64,000 nucleotides of DNA from contig CANGPN010000003.1 in NCBI GenBank assembly GCA_947456305.1, positions 105,492 to 169,491 on the forward strand. The letters run 5' to 3'. A program made the position numbers and the translations under genes. This document shows, piece after piece, positions 1 through 8,903 of this stretch. Source of the DNA: Comamonadaceae bacterium (lineage in GTDB: Bacteria; Pseudomonadota; Gammaproteobacteria; Burkholderiales; Burkholderiaceae_C). A model generated the notes under the pieces. It was not told the DNA's origin, searched no databases, and saw nothing but the letters and a program-made list of their open reading frames with translations. Numbering within the stretch: position 1 is the stretch's first letter; every line of letters starts with the position of its first letter.

Positions 1-620
1 CCGTGCGCGAAGCTTTGACCTTCCAATCCGGTTATTTCGGTGTTTCTGGTAACGATGCATGGATCGATGAGTTGTTGGACAACCTGGGTCTCGCCGACAA
101 AGCCAACCACAATATGCGCCAACTCTCCGGCGGCATGAAGCGGCGTGTGTTAGTGGCACAAGCACTGGTGCACAAACCACCGGTCATCGTGCTCGATGAG
201 CCTACCGCCGGTGTGGATGTGGAATTGCGCCAAACCCTGTGGCAATTCATCGCCCGTTTGAACCGCGAAGGCCATACCGTGTTGCTGACCACGCATTACC
301 TTGAAGAAGCAGAAGCCCTGTGCTCGCGCATCGCCATGTTGAAGCTGGGCAAGGTGGTGGCTTTGGACAACACCAGCACCTTGCTAAAAAATGCGTCCAG
401 CAATGTGCTGCGTTTCAAACTCGATGCGCAGCTGCCGCCCGAGCTAGCCGCTCAAGCGCGGGTCACCGGTCGCATCGTGCAATTCCCGGCGAATGACGCG
501 ACGCAAATCGAACATTATTTGGCGGCGGTGCGCAGTGCCGGACTGGTTGCCGAAGACGTGGAAATACGCAAAGCCGATTTGGAAGATGTGTTTTTGGATG
601 TCATGGGAGCCCACGCATGA
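1..620 (+). CDS. ABC transporter ATP-binding protein (5' end outside window)
   Basis: This is the C-terminal ~205 residues of an ABC-2 type exporter ATPase (YadG-like). The visible part has the ABC signature LSGGM and the Walker B motif VIVLDEPTAGVD, followed by the switch histidine in LLTTHYLEEAE. Walker A lies to the left of the window, so the GTG at position 3 is not the real start. The stop overlaps the start of the permease gene (ATGA), so the pair should form one exporter. In related genomes this pair sits between mla lipid-transport genes and bolA-murA, so mla genes may lie just upstream (inference). The substrate is unknown. Confidence 0.93.
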   Translation, partial: VREALTFQSGYFGVSGNDAWIDELLDNLGLADKANHNMRQLSGGMKRRVLVAQALVHKPPVIVLDEPTAGVDVELRQTLWQFIARLNREGHTVLLTTHYLEEAEALCSRIAMLKLGKVVALDNTSTLLKNASSNVLRFKLDAQLPPELAAQARVTGRIVQFPANDATQIEHYLAAVRSAGLVAEDVEIRKADLEDVFLDVMGAHA

Positions 621-1372
621 CCGGCTGGCGCGCCCTGTTTTACAAAGAAGTGCTGCGCTTTTGGAAAGTCAGCGCACAAACCATTGCAGCACCTGTGTTG
701 ACAGCGCTGCTGTACATGTTGATCTTCGGCCACTTGCTCGAAGGCAAAGTCACGGTGTATGACAGCGTAGGCTACACCTCGTTTTTGGTGCCGGGGCTGG
801 TGATGATGAGCGTGTTGCAAAACGCGTTCGCCAACAGTTCATCCTCCATGGTGCAAAGCAAGATGATGGGCAATCTGGTGTTTATTTTGCTCACACCCTT
901 GGGCCACTGGAGTTGGTTTGCGGCGTATGTGTTGGCGGCGGTGGTGCGCGGTTTTGCGGTGGGCTTGGGCGTGTTGCTGGTCACCATGTGGTTTGCGCCA
1001 CTCTCCGCAGTTGCGCCCTTGTGGATTCTGGTGTTCGCGCTGCTGGGTGCATCCATGTTGGGCACGCTGGGTTTGATCGCCGGTTTGTGGGCCGACAAGT
1101 TCGATCAGATGTCTTCATTCCAAAACTTTTTAATCACGCCCATGACGTTTTTGAGTGGCGTGTTTTATTCCATCCATTCCTTGCCGCCGTTCTGGCAGCA
1201 GGTCAGCCATTTCAATCCGTTCTTCTACATGATCGACGGTTTCCGTTATGGCTTTTTCGGTGTCAGCGATGTGTCGCCCTGGACCAGTCTGGGTTTGGTC
1301 GGCGGTGCAAATTTGATTGTTGCTGGCATTGCGCTGCATTTGCTGCGCACAGGTTACAAAATCCGGGGGTGA
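617..1372 (+). CDS. ABC-2 type transporter permease (YadH-like)
   Basis: Inner-membrane permease of 251 aa, partner of the ATPase that overlaps it by 4 bp. It shows about six hydrophobic segments and the ABC-2 family pattern: a short cytoplasmic N-terminus, an LVPGLVMMSVLQNAF segment near residue 58, and an ITPMTFLSGVFYSIHSLP region near residue 175. The length is typical of YadH/NodJ-like permeases. The substrate cannot be told from sequence. The ATG at 617 overlaps the preceding TGA, so translation is probably coupled. Confidence 0.92.
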   Translation: MTGWRALFYKEVLRFWKVSAQTIAAPVLTALLYMLIFGHLLEGKVTVYDSVGYTSFLVPGLVMMSVLQNAFANSSSSMVQSKMMGNLVFILLTPLGHWSWFAAYVLAAVVRGFAVGLGVLLVTMWFAPLSAVAPLWILVFALLGASMLGTLGLIAGLWADKFDQMSSFQNFLITPMTFLSGVFYSIHSLPPFWQQVSHFNPFFYMIDGFRYGFFGVSDVSPWTSLGLVGGANLIVAGIALHLLRTGYKIRG

Positions 1373-1375
1373 TGT

Positions 1376-1615
1376 ATGAATGCTGAACAAATCCAACAGA
1401 TGATTGCTACCGGACTGCCGTGTGAACATGTGCATATCGAAGGTGATGGTCGCCATTGGTTCGGCACCATTGTGTCGGCGCAATTCGAAGGCTTGCGTTT
1501 GATTCAGCGTCACCAACTGGTGTACGGCACTTTGGGTGACAAGATGGCGAATGACGAAGTGCATGCGCTGTCCATGAAAACATTCACCCCTGCCGAATGG
1601 AAGGCGCAGGCCTGA
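1376..1615 (+). CDS. BolA family protein (IbaG-like)
   Basis: Small BolA-fold protein of 79 aa. Features seen are an N-terminal helix, the core [18 protein letters not shown], and a C-terminal helix around [13 protein letters not shown] containing the conserved His. BolA/IbaG proteins work with monothiol glutaredoxins in Fe-S cluster handling and stress response. Its position directly before murA matches the conserved ibaG-murA order. A GGGGGTG purine run lies just before the ATG at 1376. Only 3 bp separate it from the permease stop, so it is in the same transcription unit. Confidence 0.9.
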   Translation: MNAEQIQQMIATGLPCEHVHIEGDGRHWFGTIVSAQFEGLRLIQRHQLVYGTLGDKMANDEVHALSMKTFTPAEWKAQA

Positions 1616-1634
1616 GGGTCGCTGTCGCGCGCGC

Positions 1635-2912
1635 ATGGACAAATTACTGATTCGCGGAGGCCGGCAATTGCACGGCGAGGTGTCGATTGCCGGAGCCAAA
1701 AACGCTGCTTTGCCCGAGCTTTGTGCCGCGCTGTTGAGCGCAGACACGGTCACTTTAAGCAACGTGCCGCAGTTGCAAGATGTCAGCACCATGCTCAAGC
1801 TGATTCGCCACATGGGCGTGAGTGCCGAGCGCCAAGACAACGGCGATATGGTGTTGAACGCAGGCGGTTTGCACACGCCTGAAGCGCCTTACGAACTCGT
1901 GAAAACCATGCGCGCCTCGGTGCTGGCGCTCGGTCCTTTGCTGGCGCGATTCGGTCATGCCAAAGTCTCGTTGCCCGGCGGTTGCGCCATAGGCACACGC
2001 CCGGTGGATCAACACATCAAAGGCTTGCAAGCCATGGGCGCAGTGATTGATGTGGAACATGGTTACATGGTGGCGCGTCTCAAGCCCGGTCTCACACGAC
2101 TCAAAGGCGCACGCATTGCCACCGACATGGTGACCGTCACCGGCACCGAAAATTTTTTGATGGCTGCTTGTCTGGCCGACGGCGAAACCGTGTTGGAAAA
2201 CGCTGCGCAAGAACCCGAAATCCCTGATCTGGCCGAATTGCTGATCTCTATGGGTGCGCGCATCAGCGGTCACGGCAGCAGCCGCATTCACATACAAGGT
2301 GTTGATGCGTTGAATGGTGCGCGACACCAAGTGGTGGCGGATCGCATTGAAGCCGGCACATTTTTGTGCGCGGTCGCTGCCACCGGCGGCGACGCGGTGT
2401 TGCGCCATGCGCGCGGCGACCATTTGGAAGCCGTCATCGACAAACTGCGGGACGCAGGCGTACAAATCGAAGCCGTGGAAGGCGGATTGCGGGTGCGTGC
2501 AACTGCACCGGCGCACCAGTATTTGAAAGCACAAAGTTTTCGCACCACCGAATACCCCGGTTTCCCCACCGACATGCAAGCGCAATTCATGGTGTTGAAC
2601 GCCGTGGCGCAAGGCAGTTCCAAAGTCACGGAAACCATTTTTGAAAACCGCTTCATGCATGTGAACGAGTTGTTGCGCTTAGGTGCACACATCAGCATCG
2701 ACGGCAAAGTGGCCATGGTCGAAGGCGTGCCGCAGTTGTCGGGTGCGACCGTCATGGCCACCGATTTGCGGGCCTCGGCCAGTCTGGTGATTGCCGGTCT
2801 GGTGGCCACAGGCGAGACGCTGGTCGACAGGATTTACCATTTGGACCGCGGCTATGACCGCATGGAAGACAAACTCCGCGCCTTGGGCGCTGACATCGAA
2901 AGAACCCGATGA
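1635..2912 (+). CDS. murA: UDP-N-acetylglucosamine 1-carboxyvinyltransferase
   Basis: MurA (425 aa) catalyses the first committed step of peptidoglycan synthesis, transferring enolpyruvate from PEP to UDP-GlcNAc in the cytoplasm. It has the N-terminal KNAALP motif near residue 21 and the active-site loop [13 protein letters not shown] with the catalytic Cys at residue 117. That Cys is the residue fosfomycin alkylates in this family. The protein is of normal length and ends with the usual [15 protein letters not shown]. It overlaps hisG by 4 bp (ATGA). Start at ATG 1635 with a weak GAGGGT upstream. Confidence 0.98.
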   Translation: MDKLLIRGGRQLHGEVSIAGAKNAALPELCAALLSADTVTLSNVPQLQDVSTMLKLIRHMGVSAERQDNGDMVLNAGGLHTPEAPYELVKTMRASVLALGPLLARFGHAKVSLPGGCAIGTRPVDQHIKGLQAMGAVIDVEHGYMVARLKPGLTRLKGARIATDMVTVTGTENFLMAACLADGETVLENAAQEPEIPDLAELLISMGARISGHGSSRIHIQGVDALNGARHQVVADRIEAGTFLCAVAATGGDAVLRHARGDHLEAVIDKLRDAGVQIEAVEGGLRVRATAPAHQYLKAQSFRTTEYPGFPTDMQAQFMVLNAVAQGSSKVTETIFENRFMHVNELLRLGAHISIDGKVAMVEGVPQLSGATVMATDLRASASLVIAGLVATGETLVDRIYHLDRGYDRMEDKLRALGADIERTR

Positions 2913-3562
2913 GCATCACGCTGGCGCTGTCCAAGGGACGCATATTTGACGAAACCCTGCCGTTGCTGCAAGCCGCAGGCATTACCGTGTTGGAAGACCC
3001 GGAGAAGTCGCGCAAGCTGATATTGCCGACCAACAACGAGCAATTGCGTGTGGTGCTGGTGCGTGCGTCTGACGTGCCCACCTATGTGGAATATGGCGGC
3101 GCCGACATGGGTGTCGCCGGTCTGGACACCTTGATCGAACACGGCAGCGCCGGTTTGTACCAGCCGTTGGATTTGCAAATCGCGCGTTGCCGCATGAGCG
3201 TGGCCGTGCCCCAGGGTTTTGATTACGCCGCCGCTGTCAAACAAGGCGCGCGTTTGCGGGTGGCCACCAAATACGTGGCGATAGCGCGTGACTTTTTCGC
3301 CGCCAAAGGCGTGCACGTGGATTTGGTGAAGCTGTATGGCAGCATGGAACTCGCGCCGCTGACCGGCATGGCCGATGCCATCGTCGATCTGGTGTCTACC
3401 GGCAGCACGCTCAAGGCCAACCATTTGATTGAGGTCGAGCGCATCATGGACATCAGTTCGCGGCTGGTGGTCAACCAGGCGTCGCTCAAACTCAAAACCG
3501 CTGCCATCCGTCAATTGATAGACACCTTCGACCGCGCCACTGCGGCACGCGCCAAGGCTTGA
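2909..3562 (+). CDS. hisG: ATP phosphoribosyltransferase catalytic subunit, short form
   Basis: HisG (217 aa) condenses ATP and PRPP in the first step of histidine biosynthesis. It is the short HisG-S form, which lacks the C-terminal regulatory domain and normally needs HisZ for activity and feedback control; no hisZ is in this window. The family signature [14 protein letters not shown] near residue 160 and the PRPP-binding region GMADAIVDL are visible. It overlaps murA upstream and abuts hisD downstream. Confidence 0.97.
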   Translation: MSITLALSKGRIFDETLPLLQAAGITVLEDPEKSRKLILPTNNEQLRVVLVRASDVPTYVEYGGADMGVAGLDTLIEHGSAGLYQPLDLQIARCRMSVAVPQGFDYAAAVKQGARLRVATKYVAIARDFFAAKGVHVDLVKLYGSMELAPLTGMADAIVDLVSTGSTLKANHLIEVERIMDISSRLVVNQASLKLKTAAIRQLIDTFDRATAARAKA

Positions 3563-3567
3563 AGCAG

Positions 3568-4938
3568 ATGAACGCACGTCCGTTACGCCTGAGCACCACG
3601 CAATCTGACTTTGAAACTTTGTTTCAACAGCGCTTGCATTGGTCGGCTGATACCGATGCCGCCATAGAGCAACGCGTGGCCGACATCTTGTCCGATGTGA
3701 AGGCACGCGGCGATGCGGCAGTGCTCGACTACACCGCACGCTTTGACGGTTTGCAGGCGGCTTCCATGGCTGATTTGGAATTGCAGCAATCCGATTTCAA
3801 AGCCGCGTTTGACGGCCTGCCCGAAGCGCAAAAACGCGCTTTGCAAGATGCCGCCGCTCGCATACGCAGCTACCACGAAGCGCAGAAAAAAGCTTGTGGT
3901 GAAAGCTGGCAATACCGGGATGCAGACGGCAGTTTGCTCGGCCAAAAAGTCACACCGCTGGACCGCGCAGGCATTTACGTGCCCGGCGGCAAGGCGGCTT
4001 ACCCGTCCAGCTTGTTGATGAACGCCATTCCCGCGCATGTGGCCGGTGTCGGCGAAATCATCATGGTGGTCCCGACGCCGGTGCGTGGCAGCGTTGCCAC
4101 CGGCGGCGCAGCCGGTAGCGGCACCACGGCCACACGTGGCGAGCGCAACGAATTGGTATTGGCAGCGGCTTATGTGGCCGGTGTCAGCCGCGCATTCACC
4201 ATCGGCGGCGCGCAGGCAGTGGCCGCCATGGCTTACGGCACAGCCACCGTGCCGCGCGTGGACAAAATCACCGGCCCGGGCAATGCTTATGTGGCTGCGG
4301 CCAAGCGGCGCGTGTTCGGCACGGTGGGCATTGACATGATCGCCGGGCCGTCAGAAATTTTGGTGCTGGCCGACGGCAGCACTCCGCCCGATTGGGTGGC
4401 CATGGATTTGTTCAGCCAGGCCGAGCATGACGAACTCGCTCAAAGCATTTTGTTGTGTCCGGATGCGGCCTACATAGACGCAGTGCAAGCGTCCATCGAC
4501 AAACTCTTGCCTGAGATGCCTAGGCGCGACATCATCGCTGCGTCATTGAACGGGCGCGGCGCATTGATACACACACGCAGCATGCAAGAGGCTTGCGACA
4601 TCAGCAACCGCATCGCACCCGAACATTTAGAAGTGAGCAGCAACAACCCGCACCAATGGGAACCGCTGCTGATTCATGCAGGCGCGATTTTTTTGGGCGC
4701 ATTCACCAGCGAAAGCCTGGGCGACTATTGCGCCGGGCCCAACCATGTGTTGCCCACGTCTGGCACGGCGCGTTTTTCATCGCCTTTAGGCGTTTACGAT
4801 TTTCAAAAGCGCAGCAGCTTGATTGAAGTGTCTGAGGCCGGTGCGCAAACACTGGGGCAAACGGCCTCCGTGCTGGCGCATGGTGAAGGTTTGCAAGCCC
4901 ATGCCAGAGCAGCAGAAATGCGATTGCGCCGGTCTTGA
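3568..4938 (+). CDS. hisD: Histidinol dehydrogenase
   Basis: HisD performs the last two NAD-dependent oxidations from histidinol to histidine. Conserved elements include [46 protein letters not shown], the catalytic Glu-His in APEHLEV, and the zinc-site region [20 protein letters not shown] chose the ATG at 3568 (456 aa). A TTG at 3559 inside the hisG stop would add three residues. An unusual Gly/Ala/Thr-rich insertion of about 18 residues sits near residues 173-190, right after VVPTP, where other HisD proteins have a short loop. The usual next genes hisC and hisB are not here. Confidence 0.96.
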   Translation: MNARPLRLSTTQSDFETLFQQRLHWSADTDAAIEQRVADILSDVKARGDAAVLDYTARFDGLQAASMADLELQQSDFKAAFDGLPEAQKRALQDAAARIRSYHEAQKKACGESWQYRDADGSLLGQKVTPLDRAGIYVPGGKAAYPSSLLMNAIPAHVAGVGEIIMVVPTPVRGSVATGGAAGSGTTATRGERNELVLAAAYVAGVSRAFTIGGAQAVAAMAYGTATVPRVDKITGPGNAYVAAAKRRVFGTVGIDMIAGPSEILVLADGSTPPDWVAMDLFSQAEHDELAQSILLCPDAAYIDAVQASIDKLLPEMPRRDIIAASLNGRGALIHTRSMQEACDISNRIAPEHLEVSSNNPHQWEPLLIHAGAIFLGAFTSESLGDYCAGPNHVLPTSGTARFSSPLGVYDFQKRSSLIEVSEAGAQTLGQTASVLAHGEGLQAHARAAEMRLRRS

Positions 4939-5080
4939 AGGCCAATGGCCGGCAGGACTGCAAAACTCTGTGTCAGTTTTAAGGTTCACTGTCCTGTCAT
5001 GGTCTGAGCGACATCCCTGCGGAGAGTGATAAAGCGTCAACCCCAGTCGCTAAGATGCCCACACCATGAAGTTCAACGTT
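4939..5080. other. Intergenic region between convergent hisD and small membrane gene
   Basis: These 142 bp lie between the hisD stop and the stop of the small reverse-strand gene. I saw no convincing intrinsic terminator, RNA gene or repeat. A short ACCGGT-rich stretch falls at the boundary near 5098-5115, inside the reverse gene. Confidence 0.4.
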
Positions 5081-5278
5081 TTAGAAATAACACCACAAAC
5101 CGGTACATACACCGGTGGCCAGCTGTACCAGGCCGTCAATCAACATGCCTATGGCCAACAACGGCAAACCCAAATACACCAGCGCCCACAGCACCGCCAT
5201 CCATGTCAGACGCGGTTCGGGAATGCGATGACCCATCACGGTTTGCACCGGGTGGCGCTTAAACAATTTTTTCCACAT
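5081..5278 (-). CDS. Small single-pass membrane protein, uncharacterised
   Basis: A 65-aa reading frame starting with a basic N-terminus (MWKKLFKRHPVQ), followed by GHRIPEP, one strong hydrophobic segment (WMAVLWALVYLGLPLLAIGM) and a short tail with two Cys and aromatic residues. I do not recognise a function. The charge pattern, Lys/Arg on one side of a clean helix, and its filling of an otherwise empty 370-bp gap make it plausible as a real gene. A longer 120-aa frame extends upstream, but its N-terminal part is Arg/Pro/His-rich and looks like the shadow of the forward gene. There is no clear ribosome-binding site. Confidence 0.5.
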   Translation of the reverse strand: MWKKLFKRHPVQTVMGHRIPEPRLTWMAVLWALVYLGLPLLAIGMLIDGLVQLATGVCTGLWCYF

Positions 5279-5310
5279 GGCTGCATGGTAACCAAAACAG
5301 GACTGGCCGC

Positions 5311-6234
5311 ATGAAGGTCGACTGGGGCACGCAAGACATGGCGGCCTGGGACCGGGCGCATGCCGCTGCGGCCGCGCCCTTGCAACAAGACTGGGCCTAT
5401 GGCTCCACCTTGGTGTCGCTGGGTGCGCGGGTGCTGCGTGCACGCGTAGAAGCCGAGGGCGTGCAAGTCGCGCAAGCCCAGTTCATTGTGCGCAAATTTG
5501 CAAAATACATCTCATTGGCTTTGTGCACACGCGGTCCCTTGTGGCTGCAAGACCTGAGCGGCAAAGACAAAGCCGCTGCTTACAAAGAAATGCGCAAAAC
5601 ACTGCCCTTGAGCGGTTTGCGATTCATGATGGTCACGCCCAACGAAGCGCTGAATGACCCGCTCGGTTTGCCTGCGGTGCGCCGCATCATGTCGGGTTAC
5701 AGCACGGTGATGATGGACATCGCCAAGCCTATGGATGTGTTGCGTGCGCAATTGGACAAACGCTGGCGACACCGTTTGGGCGGCGCGGAAAAGTCCGAAC
5801 TCAATGTGCAACGCATGGGCACCAACCCCGGCCAATACCGTTGGTTGCTGGATGCCGAAATGCAGCAACGCGCAGACCGTGGTTTGGAAGGATTGCCCTT
5901 GGTATGGTTCGAGCGTTATGCCGAATCGCGCAAACAACCGTCGCGCAATCTGTTGTCGTTGCGTGCCGATGTCGGTCGTGACCGTGTCGCCGGCATGATG
6001 TTTTTGATCCACGGCGAGGCGGCCACTTACCAAGTCGGCTGGACCTCGGATGTGGGGCGCGATTTGCATGCGCACAACCTCATGCTGTGGCGTGCCATCG
6101 AAGAACTGCGCGAGCGCGGTGTGCGCAGCCTGGACCTGGGCGGTGTCAATACGCAGCGAAGCGCAGGCATTGCGCGTTTCAAAATGGCTACCGGCGGCGT
6201 GGTCAAACAATTGGCAGGCAGTTACCTGCTATGA
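5311..6234 (+). CDS. FemAB/GNAT-like acyltransferase family protein
   Basis: Protein of 307 aa. The C-terminal half has the pattern of FemAB/BioF2-type acetyltransferases: YQVGWTSDVGRDLHAHNLM, then LRERGVRSLDLGGVN, then GIARFKMATGG. This family includes peptidyl-tRNA-dependent peptidoglycan bridge enzymes and many uncharacterised acyltransferases, so the substrate is open. An AGGA ribosome-binding site lies 8 nt before ATG 5311. The stop overlaps the ccmA start (ATGA), so it leads the ccm operon. A role in cytochrome maturation is not implied by its family. Confidence 0.75.
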   Translation: MKVDWGTQDMAAWDRAHAAAAAPLQQDWAYGSTLVSLGARVLRARVEAEGVQVAQAQFIVRKFAKYISLALCTRGPLWLQDLSGKDKAAAYKEMRKTLPLSGLRFMMVTPNEALNDPLGLPAVRRIMSGYSTVMMDIAKPMDVLRAQLDKRWRHRLGGAEKSELNVQRMGTNPGQYRWLLDAEMQQRADRGLEGLPLVWFERYAESRKQPSRNLLSLRADVGRDRVAGMMFLIHGEAATYQVGWTSDVGRDLHAHNLMLWRAIEELRERGVRSLDLGGVNTQRSAGIARFKMATGGVVKQLAGSYLL

Positions 6235-6857
6235 GCTCAAACGGTTTGCAGGTGTTGAATGCAAGTTGTGAACGCGGCGGCCGCCAGTTGTTTAAGCCAA
6301 CCAGTTTTTCCATAGAGCCGGGACAGGTCTTGCATTTGCAAGGTGACAACGGTGCAGGCAAAACCAGTTTGCTGCGCGCTCTGTGTGGTTTGTCTTCCCT
6401 GTCGCAAGGTCAACTGAGTTGGTGTGGCCAGCCGCTGCCGCAAGCGCGTGCCATGTTTTTGCAGCAGGTGTTTTATTTGGGCCATGCACTCGGATTGAAA
6501 GACGAGCTCAGTGCTTTGGAAAATTTACAAGCCGCCACTGCGATTGCCGGTCAACCACTGGACACGCCTACAGCTGTGAACGCATTGAAAGCACAAGGCC
6601 TGGCAAGTCGCATGCATTTGCCGTTGCGCGTCTTGTCGCAAGGGCAAAAACGCCGGGTGGCATTGGCGCGTTTGCAAGTCTCTACCGCGCGTTTGTGGCT
6701 GTTGGATGAGCCGATGGTGGCGCTGGACAGCGCGGCGCAACTCGCATTGACCACGTTGTTGCAAACGCATATTCAACAAGGCGGTATGTTGTTGTTCACC
6801 AGTCACCAGCCGCTGGCCTTGGGTGACAGCGTGCAGACGCTGAGGCTGCAGCTATGA
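6231..6857 (+). CDS. ccmA: Heme exporter ATP-binding protein CcmA
   Basis: CcmA (208 aa) is the ATPase of the CcmABCD complex, which releases heme-loaded CcmE at the inner membrane. Walker A is GDNGAGKTS (residues 38-46), the signature is LSQGQ (135-139), and Walker B is LWLLDEP (155-161). I chose the ATG at 6231 overlapping the upstream stop; the open frame extends further upstream but only through the coding region of the preceding gene. It overlaps ccmB by 4 bp. Confidence 0.96.
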   Translation: MSSNGLQVLNASCERGGRQLFKPTSFSIEPGQVLHLQGDNGAGKTSLLRALCGLSSLSQGQLSWCGQPLPQARAMFLQQVFYLGHALGLKDELSALENLQAATAIAGQPLDTPTAVNALKAQGLASRMHLPLRVLSQGQKRRVALARLQVSTARLWLLDEPMVALDSAAQLALTTLLQTHIQQGGMLLFTSHQPLALGDSVQTLRLQL

Positions 6858-7519
6858 ACATTTTTTTCACGGTGGTGCAGCGCGATTTGCGTTTGGCCAT
6901 GCGACGCAAAGCCGAGGTGTTGAACAGCGTGTTTTTCTTTGCCGTGGTGGCCACATTGTTTCCTTTGGCCATTGGGCCTGAGCCCGCCATGCTGCGCCAA
7001 ATCGGACCGGGTGTGTTGTGGGTCGGCGCATTGCTGGCCACCATGCTGGGTTTGCCGCGCTTGTTTGAAGCCGATTACCGCGACGGCAGCCTGGAACATA
7101 TGTTGTTGTCCCCGCATTCGCTAGGGCTTATGGTGCTGGGGAAAATCACGGCGCATTGGCTGTTGTGCGGGGTGCCCTTGGTAATATTGGCACCTGTATT
7201 GGGTTTGCAGTTTGATTTAAGCGCTGACGCGCTGTCCATGCTTTCACTCTCTTTGTTGTTGGGTACGCCAGTGTTGTCCTGTGTCGGTGCGATTGGCGCT
7301 GCACTCACACTTGGTGTGCGTGGCGGCGGTGTGTTGATCTCCTTGCTGGTGTTGCCCTTGTTTGTACCGGTGCTGGTGTTTGGTGCCGGTGCGGTGCAAG
7401 CCCTTGAGTCTGGTGTGGGTGCACAAGCCCATGTGTCGATTTTGCTGGCCATGTTGTTGCCCGCACTGTTTTTCAGCCCTTGGGCTTGCAGCGCCGGTTT
7501 GCGCATTGCTTTGGAATGA
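6854..7519 (+). CDS. ccmB: Heme exporter protein CcmB
   Basis: Integral membrane protein of 221 aa with six hydrophobic segments, the usual size for CcmB. It starts with the typical short cytoplasmic segment (VVQRDLRLAMRRKAEVLN) and contains the family region LPRLFEADYRDGSLEHMLLS. CcmB forms the membrane part of the CcmAB ATPase, which acts with CcmC, CcmD and CcmE. It overlaps ccmA by 4 bp, and ccmC follows after 4 bp. Confidence 0.96.
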   Translation: MNIFFTVVQRDLRLAMRRKAEVLNSVFFFAVVATLFPLAIGPEPAMLRQIGPGVLWVGALLATMLGLPRLFEADYRDGSLEHMLLSPHSLGLMVLGKITAHWLLCGVPLVILAPVLGLQFDLSADALSMLSLSLLLGTPVLSCVGAIGAALTLGVRGGGVLISLLVLPLFVPVLVFGAGAVQALESGVGAQAHVSILLAMLLPALFFSPWACSAGLRIALE

Positions 7520-7523
7520 ATGA

Positions 7524-8273
7524 ATGGCTATTCGCTGGTTTTATTACGCTGCACCGCAAACCTTTTATGCATTGGCGGCACGGCTGTGGCCCGTGTTGGC
7601 TGCACTGGCTGCGGTGTTGGGTTTGGCAGGTTTATGGATAGGTTTTGCACTTGCCCCCACTGATGCCCAGCAAGGCGAGGGCTATCGCATTATTTTTGTG
7701 CACGTGCCTGCTTCTTGGATGTCGATGGTGATTTATCTCGCCATGGCTTTTTGGAGCGTGCTGGGTTTGACCTTCAACACCCGTTTGTCCGGCATGATGA
7801 CCCGCGCACTTGCGCCCACCGGTGCGATGTTTGCTTTTTTGTCGCTGTGGACCGGCGCTTTGTGGGGCAAGCCCATGTGGGGCGCGTGGTGGGTGTGGGA
7901 CGCACGTCTTACCTCTGAATTGATTTTGTTTTTTCTCTACCTCGGCTACATGGCGTTGACATCTGCGATTGACGATGTGCGCCGCGCAGACCGCGCCGGA
8001 GCGTTGATCGCCATCGTCGGCGCCATCAACGTGCCCATCATTTATTTCTCGGTCAAATGGTGGAACACCTTGCATCAGGGCGCGTCGGTGTCGCTCACGC
8101 GTTCACCCAGCATGGCGCAACTCATGTTGTGGGGCATGTTGCTCATGGCTTTGTCCTTCTGGGCTTACACGTTGGCCATCGTGTGTTACCGGGTGCGCAG
8201 CCTCATTGTTGAGCGTGAACGCCATACCGAATGGGTGCAGGCTCTGCCTGAAGTCTCCGGAGCCAAAGCATGA
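7524..8273 (+). CDS. ccmC: Heme lyase/export protein CcmC
   Basis: CcmC (249 aa) presents heme in the periplasm and loads it onto CcmE. The tryptophan-rich WWD domain is clear: WGAWWVWDARLTSE at about residues 119-132. Conserved heme-ligand histidines are expected in FVHVPASW (His60) and WWNTLHQGASVS, and both are present. Six membrane segments are visible. The stop overlaps the ccmD start by 4 bp. Confidence 0.97.
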   Translation: MAIRWFYYAAPQTFYALAARLWPVLAALAAVLGLAGLWIGFALAPTDAQQGEGYRIIFVHVPASWMSMVIYLAMAFWSVLGLTFNTRLSGMMTRALAPTGAMFAFLSLWTGALWGKPMWGAWWVWDARLTSELILFFLYLGYMALTSAIDDVRRADRAGALIAIVGAINVPIIYFSVKWWNTLHQGASVSLTRSPSMAQLMLWGMLLMALSFWAYTLAIVCYRVRSLIVERERHTEWVQALPEVSGAKA

Positions 8274-8440
8274 GGTGGGAGAGTTGGTCACAGTTTTGGG
8301 ACATGGGCGGCTACGGTCTGTATGTCTGGGGCAGCATGGGTATGACGGCCTTGTTCATCCTGCTTGAAATCTGGCAGGCCAGACAAGCGCACCGCAACGC
8401 CTTGGCGCTGGCGCGCAGTGAAGTGCAGGAGGCCGCATGA
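8270..8440 (+). CDS. ccmD: Heme exporter protein CcmD
   Basis: Very short gene of 56 aa, easy to miss by size cut-offs. It has the CcmD pattern: an N-terminal segment ending in [14 protein letters not shown], one membrane helix ([11 protein letters not shown]), then a charged tail ([18 protein letters not shown]). CcmD is needed for release of holo-CcmE from CcmABC. It starts at ATG 8270 inside the ccmC stop and ends inside the ccmE start, both as ATGA overlaps. That context makes the call strong despite its length. Confidence 0.93.
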   Translation: MRWESWSQFWDMGGYGLYVWGSMGMTALFILLEIWQARQAHRNALALARSEVQEAA

Positions 8441-8889
8441 GTTGGAGCCCGCGTCAAAAACGTTTTGGCCTCATTGCTGGCGGCGTGCTGGTGTTGTGCA
8501 TTGCTGCGGCGTTTGTATTGAATGCGTTCAACAGCAACCTGGTGTTTTTCTTCACCCCCACGCAAGTGCTCAACGGTGAAGCACCGCGCAACAAAACCTT
8601 TCGCATCGGCGGCATGGTCAAGACTGGTAGCTTGCAACGCGATGGCACCAGCGTGTCCTTTGTCGTCACCGACACCATGAACGACATGACAGTGCATTAC
8701 ATTGGCTTGCTGCCCGATTTGTTCAAAGAAGGCAAGGGCGTGGTTGCCCAAGGCAAGTTGGATGAACAAGGTGTGATGACCGCCAGTGAAGTGCTGGCCA
8801 AACACGACGAAAATTACATGCCCCCCGAAGCCCAGCACGCGCTGGACAAAGCGGCCCAGGCGCGCGCCGCCCAATCTGTCAAACCTTGA
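8437..8889 (+). CDS. ccmE: Cytochrome c maturation heme chaperone CcmE
   Basis: CcmE (150 aa) carries heme covalently from CcmC to CcmF in the periplasm. It has an N-terminal membrane anchor (residues 11-30), a beta-barrel domain ([16 protein letters not shown]), and the heme-binding HxxxY motif HDENY with His123 and Tyr127. It lies between ccmD and ccmF in the same operon and overlaps ccmD by 4 bp. Confidence 0.97.
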   Translation: MSWSPRQKRFGLIAGGVLVLCIAAAFVLNAFNSNLVFFFTPTQVLNGEAPRNKTFRIGGMVKTGSLQRDGTSVSFVVTDTMNDMTVHYIGLLPDLFKEGKGVVAQGKLDEQGVMTASEVLAKHDENYMPPEAQHALDKAAQARAAQSVKP

Positions 8890-8903
8890 AAGCAAACCTC
8901 TGA

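Noticed and set aside
1130..3739. Long reverse frames opposite murA, hisG and the ABC permease
   Set aside because: Composition is His/Gln/Arg-rich and the forward frames are clear housekeeping genes.
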